Shown here piece after piece: positions 45,066 to 55,441 of a DNA stretch of 64,000 bases (positions are counted from its first letter, which is position 1; each line of letters begins with the position of its first letter). The stretch is from the NCBI RefSeq assembly GCF_009389715.1, contig NW_024067681.1, positions 434,001 to 498,000 on the forward strand, given 5' to 3'. This DNA comes from Phoenix dactylifera. Its lineage: Eukaryota; Streptophyta; Magnoliopsida; Arecales; Arecaceae. The notes beneath the pieces are model-generated. The model had not been told where the DNA came from and searched no databases. It was given only the letters and a program-made list of their open reading frames with translations. The position numbers and the translations under genes are program-made.

Positions 45066-47990
45066 TTTCTCTAAATTGGTGGTGCTCCAACCGATGTCTC
45101 CATCATCTCCCTCTTGGATATCTTTCTTCAAAAATGAAAATTGAAAAACAATGGTATAACAAGCCAAGGTTCAAAATATCATCTCATTTATGGCACTTGT
45201 GAGTTGTAATTACAGACCTCAATATTTATTATGCGGTGGATGTAGAAACTCATCATGAAGCTTAATACAAATACTAATAAACCTAACTAGCAGATTTATG
45301 AGGATCAAAAGTATTGTTATGAAGTAGACTACTTAATAGACATTTTTGGCTTCATCCAAAGTTTCCTCCTACCATATCCATTGTATTGTTATGTAATTAT
45401 TTAATAATTTTTTTATTTTTGATTGGAAAAGTTCAATCATTAAAGTATTCAATTTTCAATTAGTTTTTTATAAGTTTAGTCCAACATGGAAAATTTTAAA
45501 ACAAGTTGAGATGCATTAACACTTCCTAATTAGCGAATTCTAGTTAAATAAGTCAATGTTTGGGCCACTCACCATGATGGGCTCCCTTGTGGAAGTATAT
45601 CATTTTCTTTTAGGTCTTGTCTGCAAATTGCTATTGAATTGGGATAAAAATTCTGTAGGATTCGCGAATTTGGTTATCCATTTAAGCATGGCCCTATATC
45701 AACCAAACACTATCCAGCCCAAATCCTATGAGAAAATAGATCTTTTCTTCTTTCTGCAGTGCAAAAGCAAGGATCTAGGCTGGGTTTGGACATGCTGTTA
45801 GAAAATATAAGTTCAATGGGCCAATAGATCCGATTCCTATAAGATTTTCAGTCTGATCCTGTAGAAATATCTAAACATGCCATTAATGGTTTGATTTCTA
45901 TCAGATTTATTATGAGCATTAACCAAGCTTAATCACAGTAGTAATTGGACTAGACACTGAAGAAGGCTTTATGGTAGAGTAGCATCATTAGCCCATAAGC
46001 AGTTTGTAAACCTCAGGCATTTATTGCAGCTTTTACTATCCAAGAAACTAGTTGTTAGATCTGTTACTAGACTAATCTCTATAAAAAGGCCATGGTCCAA
46101 GCACTCCAAACAATAAAGATCATAAAACTCCTTACTATAGCCATCCCTTACACTCTAATTCTTCTTCACCAACAATTTCATTATTTACGCTGCTACTTTT
46201 TTCTCATAGTGCATATAATTTCAAAATTTTGATTTTGGGTAATTGAAGAAGTTGACAAGGTAAGCCTTCAATATGCTCATGCTTGGTGAATCTTCAATAT
46301 GCTCAGCTATATCTTGGGAGCATTAGAAATGTCTACACTGCATTGGAGTGGCAAGAGAACTTTTAGCACATTGCCTAGCATCCTTTAATCGTGGTTCCCC
46401 TGTATTCCAATTTTCATAGTTGTAAATTATGTTTGAAGACTATTTCATCAAGTTTTTAAATTGTATATATTATGTTAGTCATAAAAATTTCTAATTTATT
46501 TGATTTATTCTTTAATTACTCCAACAATACTTTCTAATTATGTCGATATTTGTTGTCATCCATCAAATACAAACTTTTCTTCTGCTTCCACCCGATAGCT
46601 AAACTCGAAAACTGCTCGTCCCTTGGAAGCACTCCTTCATAACATCTAATCTAATCGAACATGTGATTTCATTGCTTTCTTATATCCTAGCTGGTCCTAA
46701 TTACATTGAAGCCAACTCAGGTAGCTAGGATAGTCCTGTTCAAGAAGGATCATAACTTAGGTAGGGTGGTCACTTGCATGGATCCATATATTGGAGCTTG
46801 GTAGATAGCAATGATCATAGCACTAAACAAATTATTAGTCTTGAATTCTTACCAAAAGATTGAAAATATCGAGTCTTGAACTATAGAAGCCTCATACAGT
46901 TGTAGCACTCCATACGTCACTTCATCTAGAAGTCGTTGCCAAAAATATAATTAATTGTGAGGTTGCCATTTGGAATTCTCGTATGAACCAAAAGAATTTT
47001 CAGGATTTTTTGAAGATATGGATCTAGTTTGTATACCTAACAAAGTACATCACTTGGATGTGACACAAGAAGTATTTTTTTAAAAATTATGCACCAAAGT
47101 CCATCATCATCACATTAAACATGTAACATTTAAGAATGTAGTTAGACCAAGTATATGATAGAACTATAATACAAAATGAACTTGAGCTTGACTTCCATGA
47201 TGCACTAAGTAGCAGGAATTTGCCCATCTTAGTGGTAGAAATTCCTAGACCTGGATAATTAATTATAATGCAGGTGGGTCTCCTCCCCCCGTTTGTTCTC
47301 TCTCAAAAAAAAGGTGATTAAGTAGTGGTGAGCCTGAAGTAGCTTGGATAACAGCTTAGGAGAAAAAAATCATTTTCTCTGGCAGATAAGATTTAATTAC
47401 GACCTCCCCAGTCTTTAACTACCAAAAAAAAATCACCACAACAAGATGTATTTTGTCTCCTACCTTAGGTCTTGTTCCAACGACTTAGGTTAGTAAATGC
47501 TTCTAATGATGGTGCCCATTGAAGGGTCCCAGCGTTCCCTGGTATTTGGATATTTATGAATCAGGTCTTGCCCTTGGTGGGTCCCCAATCTTCTCATGCA
47601 TGGGGTTCAAATAATAAATCCTTCCTCAATGATGGCTTCCTATCCCGTCCTCCCATGAATGGGCTGATGAAACAAATGCCCAACAGCTCGTGTGGGGTCT
47701 GAATGATAAGTTGATTAATTGTGACCAGATTAATATCAAAAGCTCTCTCTTCTTCTTCCCCAGCTTCTCTCTTTCTCTTTTTAATCTGTGCCTAGTCAAC
47801 AACCTGAACTATGCTTTCGTAGGAAATAATAATGTTTCGTTGAGACACGATATACATAGCATAAAGTTTGGTGTAATTGGCTATCTAGATGATAATGCCC
47901 AATTGATCGAATCAGTCAGTACAGCATAATTCGATTCATCTAATTAAAAAACATATATCCAATAAAAAAAAGGTAATAGATCAAAGATTA
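45066..47990. other. intergenic DNA without recognised genes
   Basis: AT-rich throughout. Short ORFs (45556-45801, 47690-47929) gave no recognisable protein. One 27-bp segment at 47855-47881 recurs exactly at 49347-49373. Confidence 0.4.
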
Positions 47991-48890
47991 TTAATTATTG
48001 ATCCAATGGTAGATGACAACAGTTGGGTATAGGACGGACATGGTCGACTAAGTAACAGGGTCCGACAATCTGGGGTGGTCTGCTCTGGCCAATCAAGCCA
48101 GTCGACTCATAAAATAAGAATCTTTCCCAAAACAGGGGAGACCCGTTCTCTCTCTCTCTTCTTCTTAGATCAGGGTGGTGTGGGGGTGGCACGGCCAAGG
48201 CAGCCGGCTCCGATGGTGGCAGCCTAGGGCGATCTCTCTGTCAAGGCATCGCCGGCGATGGTGGTCGGCCAGTGCAAGGAAGAAGAGAGGAAGGGATCAA
48301 GAAGAAACATAATTAATGTCGGCCTAGATCATGGCTAATTCCATAGATAAATGGCCACACTTTTTTCGGGTACTAAACGGCGGCAAAACCCGACGAAACC
48401 CAACGACGAAACCTGAAAGAAAGTACAGCTGCAACTGGGCAACTGGGGAATCTTTTTTCCGATCGATTTTCGGCCAATTTTTCGGTCGACGACAGTGATT
48501 TCAGCTCGAGGGAAGAAGGGCAAGGAAAGAGAAAGAAGGCCAGGGTGATACCTCGGCTCGAGAGGCATCCGGTGGTCCCAAGTTTCAGTGAACACAATAA
48601 TGGGTTAACTGCGAGCCCAACGGAAAGAAGAGGAAGAACGAGAAAGAAAAAAGAGAGATTGCTTGAGGTGGAGGCTTTGGAGGAAGAGCTCTCTCTCTCT
48701 CTATCTCTCTAGAGGAACCCTAAGGTTCTGACAGCTCTAGGACTCCGACTCCTAGTTAGAAACACTGGAGGAGAAGAAGACTCCAACCGGAGTCTCTTCT
48801 CCCCCGCCTCATGCCACAAGGCACGGTTTGGCTTGGGCTAGCCTTTTTCGGGCCGTTCCACAAGCCCACAGGTTGAGTTGGGTTGCTACA
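47990..48890 (-). repeat. probable LTR or solo-LTR remnant
   Basis: This is a GC-richer island. Read on the minus strand it begins TGTAGCAACCCAACTC at 48890, then shows a GA-rich stretch and AGGGTTCC near 48720, and a leader-like region below that. The opening and texture resemble LTRs of monocot gypsy or Copia elements. No target duplication was found, and ORFs at 47995-48198 and 48335-48597 are not credible. Confidence 0.4.
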
Positions 48891-51800
48891 GCTATAAGCA
48901 GAGGTCAGAAGTTATAATACTGCAAATTATATTGAGGGTTATACTTGCTTTAGTTTCTATACTTTTTAAAAGAACTTCCCTTCCTAAGTGTGCCTAACAA
49001 ACACAAAGCATGATTGCCAATGCATTCTTAGTTTGGGAAACGTGTAACAAATAAGTTTTTTTTTTAGATGGATATATGGGCAAAACTGACGTACCTTATA
49101 TATATACATATATTGAATTTATATAGATTTTGTGTTTTTATAAGACAGTGTCTGAATAATTATTTGTGATGACTTAGACATGTCTAGACAAGAAAAGCCT
49201 AAATAAGTCATTCCCACCAATACTTCAACGGATGGCTATGAGATCGATGTACATGGCATTAGGGTTTGGTTGCTTCAGAAAAGGTTCAGATTGGCCTCCA
49301 TAAGTTTCAGATTGCCGGAAGGTTACCAACACTTTACCATGGTATCCATAGCATAAAGTTTGGTGTAATTGGCCCCATGGAACTTCTAAGTATCTAGGTT
49401 TCTGTAATCTGGAATGCGAGCCATCATGCCAGATCTGGTCGGCGTTTGAATAAAAGAGAAGCAGTAGTGCCCCAGAAATATACGTCCACTGGTTTCAGAA
49501 AACGTGGGCGGCAAACTGCTAGTGACACGACGAAGGTCATGACTTCATCTTTTAGCTTAAGCTTCTGGTTCTCCCGTGGCACCAACTAATCTATATCGAC
49601 TCATGTGGCAGATTTTTTGCCACCTAAACAAAATAATAAGAATGTAATGCCCATAAGTTATTAACCTTACTCCTTTAAACATAATAAAAAAATGTCGTCG
49701 TCTGTTTTATCCGTTGGAAGTATATCCAAATACATGGCAAAGTGATCAGGTAGAATAGAAGATAAGAATGATAGTCTTGATGTCAATCCTATCAAACAAT
49801 CTTACGTGAGATACAATTAACGTATCATGATCTTAATGTTCTTTCTCACGGTGGAAATTACGAATATATAATATTTATTTAATACTAAAATTCTAAAGTA
49901 TCACAAGGAAAACATAGTCGAACAAGAAAAAAATGGAAAGAATAAGTAATCATACTATACGGTATGAGAGACGTATAAGCATCACAAATAAGACTATTTT
50001 TTCTAATTTTCTCAAAGATTGTTGAAGTGCCTGGCTTGGCTTCAAAGGTGGTCTCCCTTGGATATATATCCAAGATGGTGACATGAACCAAAGCTATTGA
50101 GGTAGACCATATGATGGTTCGGTTAACTGCACCTAGAGCAAGACTAAAGGCCTACTGATTTCTAATGCAAATTGCCCAGAAAGGCACGCTTCAAGTCATA
50201 GTCATCATTATGTTGTTGGCCTAGTGGGAGGGTTACCCACCAAGCAAAGAACCAGCTCACCTCCAACCTTAATAATAAATATATGCAATGATAGTTACAA
50301 CACTGGGTTTATTAGCAAGTTGATATAACTGTTATTATAAAAAATACATGATGACATATGACTATAATAAACATCAGTAGGTTATTTGACATTCAAAATT
50401 CTTATTAATTATATCTATCTTATGTTTTTTTTTTTTTATTACTAGCTAATTGAGTGCTCTACAAGGTACATGCTTTGAGGAGAAGATTCCTCAAGAAAGT
50501 CAATAGTAACAAGAGACAAAAAGACTCAGCTTGTAGAACTTTTTGCATTGGGGTAGAGATATTGGTGGCCTGTGCTCCTAAAGAAATAGGTCATTTTCGG
50601 TACTACAAAACGAAGAAATGACTTTCCCTGGAAATGGCTGATGTGGCGTTGCTACCGGAATAATTAGGCCATGAAAGTTATTAGGTAAAGAAGTCGACTT
50701 GTTGGAGAATCCATCCACTTTGCTGGGCATGGAGCCTTTTCAAAGCATGAGCAAACCCATGGCTAAAAGGCAATTGATACAACACATACCTAAGTAAACC
50801 AAATAGCCTTTCACACTGCTTCATCAGATAAAAAAGGGGCAAACATAATAATAATAATAAAAAAAAAAAACTCAAGAAACTCCATTAACAATATCATTCA
50901 AGCAAAATTAAGAAGAAAGCCTACAGTAATATTGAAATGGTACTATATTTAGAGTTTTGAAGTGGAAGATTTAGATCACTCAGTCATCGATGTTTATATA
51001 CAGATTAGATATCTAAACAGTGCCACTTCTGAAATGGGACTTCTTTGTGGGCGTAGCATCCTTTGGATATATTCTTGCCATGAATGAATTCATCAACTTG
51101 AAAGAATTGTTGTTGATATCTATATGCCAAGGGTATGTGTTGCATAGAACTAAGACATTTTAGACTACTTTAAGTTATATAAAGTAAAGGCCTTTTAAAA
51201 ACGATCTATATCATTATTAAACACACGTGGAAATAATAAGCTTATGTATTTATTCTCTCAAAACATTCTTACAACTCTAGACTTAATTCATATAAGCAAG
51301 GGAGGCAAACTCCTAAATAAAGAGGAGGAAATAGATGAGGATTTAGCTTAACACACAAACAAACACTCTAATATATGTTTATAAGAGGCATTTCCAAATG
51401 CAACAACTTGGAATGTTGGAAAAGGGCTGCCTTCTAATCACGCCGTTCTGTGATTGGTGCAATTAGCTGTAATTGGATATGATGCTCACTAATATGTTGC
51501 CCCATTTGCTGTGGTGGGACCCATCCAAGTTGAGACTGGAGAGGATTCAAATGTTGAATGTTTAACCATGGGGCCACAGCACTCTAATATTATCCTTACA
51601 TCAAGGCTTGTACCCCTTCCACTTCCTGCACCTTTTTGAGTTTGCTTAAACTCAAAGCTATTCTTATACGTCAATTCCTTATTCTCTCAATTTCGGTCCC
51701 TGAAGATGAGAGAATCTGAACCGGCCTCGTGGAATTCTATCCAAAAGAAAAAAAAAACAAAGAAATTAATTTAAAAAGAAAAAGAAAAATCCTTAATGCA

Positions 51801-53133
51801 TCAATAGAAGGAGATTAGCTAGCCTTTACTAGTAATGAAGCAATTCAAGTTTAAAATATAAAGTGACACAGAAGTGATTTTTTAAACTAGCTATCTATCT
51901 AGGATGCCTAATTTCCTAACAATAGTATGATTGATGGTACTCAACATTGATTTGTAAGCAAGCAAATTCCAAAAAATACTTGTGCCATCCAACAATTCAG
52001 TGTATAGTCTCGAAAGAAATCCAATATATTGTAATTAGCATAGCAGCATTTGGATTAGTTTGTTGAATCACTTTCATTGATTCAATAAAGATTACAATTA
52101 ATCTATGATCTCTATATTATTTTCCTTTCTCTCTATTTATTTATCGATTTATTTGTTTGTTTATTTACGAAGATTGGAGAGGCTAGTTAATTCCCACTTT
52201 TTATATCCTTTGTCCACATCTTGAATGACTCCAACCGAATATCAAATCCTTGTTTACTCGCCTAAGTGACAAGAAGTGATACCATCGGAGCAAGCACTCG
52301 GGGATTCTTTTCCTTTCCCTCTATTACCTTTTATATTCATGTGATGCCTTAACTTTATATCGCATAGATTAAAAATAGAAAAATTAGTATCAATATCTAA
52401 GAAACAATCATAGCACTTGCTTGTTAGTATGTTTTTCCTTCAAAGGTTGGTTTTCCTATTTTAAACTTCGATAATTTCTTTTTCGCTTCATTTGGTAGTA
52501 AAGAAGTATTCTTTCATCGTTGAAAAGAATCGCTTTTTTCACTCCTACACCATACTTACATATTGGCCCATGCTTTAATTCAAGTAATTAAAATTCCTTT
52601 CTCAACATATGCACAAAATTTGTCCAAGCAATGCTTCAAATTACACGAAATTATTAATTATATTCTGCAGTCAATTTTCACAAAATGTTCCTATTGTCTT
52701 TTTTTTTTGTAAAGCCACAAAATTCTTCTATTTATCTTGAAGGTTCCGCAATATCTGCTTCCCAATTACACAACTCTGGCAACAGCAAGGATATATGCTT
52801 GAAATGACTAAAGGCATTAAATTGGATGGAAAAATATACCTATTCTTAAAACATTGAGAAAACAACAAGCATATCAAAGTTACACATAATAAATCAATAT
52901 ACATCTTGATGAGTTCCTTGTTAATATAACTCAACAGCCATTCTTTCTGCTGGGTTTCCATGATCTACATCTACAGCAAAATTTACAACCATATTAGCTG
53001 AATATATATGTTACAAAAGCATTTGAAAAAGTTATATAGAAATACATTTTTTTATCTTGTAAATAGGAGATGATGGAAACCAACCAGCAAAAAAAAAAAA
53101 AGAAGAGAAAGAGAAATCTTCAAGTATGACGGA
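48891..53133. other. intergenic DNA without recognised genes
   Basis: AT-rich sequence. ORFs of 60-80 codons at 49885, 50681, 51489 and 52728 (minus strand) gave no recognisable protein. The right end is the 3' flank of the second DUF1442 gene. Confidence 0.4.
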
Positions 53134-53781
53134 TCAACGCCGGAATACATGCTCCTCGCCGGTGTCGCGATCCACATGTTTTATCCACCGGCCACAACCG
53201 CTGCCCAAGCTCGGCCCCTTCCCCACCCCAAGATGCAGCACCTCCAGCCCCCTCCCTATCGGAAGGAACGCCGACTTCACCAGCCTCGTCCCCGCCGCCA
53301 TCGCCGCCGCCCCGCTCCGCATCCTCCCGGCGCCCTTCCTCACCACCACCATCCCCCTCGGCCCCGCCCTCGCCGCCCGCAGCACCTTTGCCGCATCCCT
53401 CCGCCGCCAGTCCACCACCATGAAGTCCACCCCCTGCATCTCTCCCATCACCTCCTCCGCCTCCCCAACCACCACCGCCGGCTCCGCAGCCGGCAGCCCC
53501 GCCCTTCGCATCACCTCCACGTACTCGGCCGCCGACCGCTCGTCCGGGACCACGCACACGTGCCGCCCCCGCGTGTGCCGGGCGGCAGCCTCGAGGCCGA
53601 GGCTCGTGGCTACCCCGTCGCCGTGATCCCAGGCTTCCACGATGAGCTGCGCCTTCCACCCGCCGGCCATGGCGGCTACCAGCTCCGCCACGTTGGTCTC
53701 CTCGAGATCACGGTCGGCCAAGGCTTTTACGGCGTCGATGTACGCCTTGGAGGCCGTTTCCGGGCACCAAACCAGCTTCAT
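53134..53781 (-). CDS. DUF1442 family protein, copy B
   Basis: This single-exon gene of 215 residues starts with ATG at 53779-53781. It has the full family pattern: MKLVWCPETASKAYIDAVKA, AELVAAMAGGWKAQLIVEAW, AAARHTRGRHVCVVPDE, EAEEVMGEMQGVDFMVVDWR, and the C-terminal RWIKHVDRDTGEEHVFRR. It keeps residues lost in copy A around positions 46-58 and looks like the better conserved of the two. No signal peptide or membrane segment is present. Its function is unknown, and the fold is related to Rossmann-type methyltransferases. GC content is extreme compared with the flanks. It sits 17.8 kb from copy A in the same orientation, so the two are dispersed tandem duplicates. Confidence 0.9.
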   Translation of the reverse strand: MKLVWCPETASKAYIDAVKALADRDLEETNVAELVAAMAGGWKAQLIVEAWDHGDGVATSLGLEAAARHTRGRHVCVVPDERSAAEYVEVMRRAGLPAAEPAVVVGEAEEVMGEMQGVDFMVVDWRRRDAAKVLRAARAGPRGMVVVRKGAGRMRSGAAAMAAGTRLVKSAFLPIGRGLEVLHLGVGKGPSLGSGCGRWIKHVDRDTGEEHVFRR

Positions 53782-53876
53782 CTTCCCCCTTTCTCTCTCT
53801 CGCTCTCAAAATCTCTTCCGTCTCTAGCTTCTTCCGATGGACGACGAAGTGGGGAAGCGTGGGAATATAAATGGGA

Positions 53877-53886
53877 GAGCGTTGAC
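53877..53886 (-). promoter_or_regulatory. conserved GAGCGTTGAC element upstream of DUF1442 copy B
   Basis: The decamer is shared with copy A (35431-35440) and the orphan segment (29691-29700), about 95 bp before the start codon. A TATA-like sequence (GAATATAAATGG on the plus strand, 53862-53873) lies between it and the gene. Confidence 0.45.
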
Positions 53887-53949
53887 GCTAGGAGCAGGAG
53901 GCCAACAAGTTGATGTGGGTTACAGCGGCGGATGCGGGGGAATATGAAC

Positions 53950-54074
53950 TTTTTCAACGTTTCAGGCTATAACAAGACTGAACAAAAGACCTCCCGATCC
54001 ATTACAATTACAAGGGATGACACCGGGGTTGTGGACTTATTTCCAAAGGCAAATTACGGCAGTAACAATTTTTA

Positions 54075-54105
<31 letters not shown>

Positions 54106-54453
54106 TAATATTAAATTTAAAAAATTAGCACCATAGATTTTTAAAGCACATGGCAAATTCCATCTGCACCAAAAATCAGTACAGATTCATTATGTATATA
54201 TTTATAATATTTTCTTTCTTGTATTCTTTTTTTTAATCATTTGAATCCGTTAATCATGACATCTCTCTTGGAGTATATATCCAATCCGATCTTGTTATAG
54301 AATTCGAGTCATTGAACCATTAAGCCATTATATTATTTTACATTTTGTATACATATTTAACCAAGATCTCAGAGATACGTAACCTAAGGTGATGACAAGA
54401 GAGCTTGTATGTTTTTGTTTTGGGATGTCTATTATATTACTCTAGCATCATGC

Positions 54454-54485
<32 letters not shown>

Positions 54486-54600
54486 TTAAGCAATCAAATA
54501 AAATAGAATCTACATATAAAAGTAAGTATTATAACGGTAGATATTTATAACAAAAACAAAAAAAAAAGATAGCATTATTATATCATATTCAAGTCCTTAG
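53950..54600. other. intergenic DNA with ATT and AT microsatellites
   Basis: An (ATT)n run lies at about 54077-54105 and an (AT)n run at about 54453-54485. Nothing else was recognised. Confidence 0.5.
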
Positions 54601-54790
54601 ATTCTTGAGAGAGTGTCTTTCAGCGGACTATGTCTTTCGTGAAGCAAATTGCGCAGCGAATTGGGTGGCATTCTTTGCGGCTCATCATTCAGAAAATTTT
54701 ATTTAGGATAATCACGTTCTGGTCTCATCTTTAATGTATTTTTTTTTTGATTTTATGGACTGCACCTACACTTGCAGTGTGTGAGTCGCC
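54601..54790 (+). mobile_element. LINE RNase H 3' fragment
   Basis: The translation gives ECLSADYVFREANCAANWVA and FFAAHHSENF, the end of the LINE RNase H domain seen also at 10420 and 61680. A stop follows shortly after. No poly-A tail is left. It is an old 5'-truncated insertion of a related LINE. Confidence 0.65.
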
Positions 54791-55311
54791 AATGTTAAAT
54801 AGTAAGTTAAATAAATAATTTTACTATTTTTAGGCTGGTAATTGCTGATATTTGTTGCGCTGGTAAATAGTTACTGCTTATAAAGGTTAATGTTGGATGC
54901 GGACAAAAGACTCTATATATCTAACAGTCAATGACGACTTCAGAATGCGTAGTTTTAAGTTAACGGAGTTGGTTTTTTAATTGGAAAGTTATCAAATAAA
55001 TATTTTCTAATCAAGAAATATGGTGAACTTTGAGAGGGTCGAGCGGATAAGGGTGGGCGGTGGTTGGATTCCAAGCGTACGACGACGAGGACGTGACCGA
55101 GAGCAGCCGTACTTATCATTCATACCTAGATTTAATAAAGGTACTATCTACATGGATCACATGTGTCAGAGGTATTGTGGGAATTCGTGAAGTTGTTTTT
55201 GACTCATTATTGTTAGTATTACATAAGAGTTGCTTTGTTCGTACCCAGAATATAAAAGGTACCTGGAGAAAATTCTACCATGTCCAAAAGGTTACTTGAA
55301 AAAAAAATCTT
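54791..55311. other. left flank of the long LINE
   Basis: No gene was recognised. The last 13 bases (55299-55311, an A-run followed by TCTT) are the left copy of the target duplication of the LINE. Confidence 0.45.
55299..55311. repeat. target-site duplication of the LINE, left copy
   Basis: Nine A followed by TCTT occurs here and again directly after the LINE tail, ending at 61862. Because the repeat is A-rich and merges with the poly-A tail, its exact length is uncertain. Confidence 0.6.
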
Positions 55312-55441
55312 AGCAAAAAGTGTCTGACGAAACAGAGCTCTGGGAAACCTCCAACGGATAGTTTCCTGCCGGAGAACTGCCCGTCGGTGTTAACGCCGAT
55401 CTAGGCGAAGTGGTCTCCGACGTCGCGGGTCATCCATCCGG

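Noticed and set aside
53149..53913. Plus-strand ORFs up to 254 codons opposite DUF1442 copy B
   Set aside because: Antisense shadow. The minus strand carries the conserved protein.
54200..54345. Possible tRNA-derived SINE on the minus strand (TGGCTTAATGG, GACTCGAATTC)
   Set aside because: The two box-like sequences are too close together for a tRNA promoter and no tail or duplication was found.
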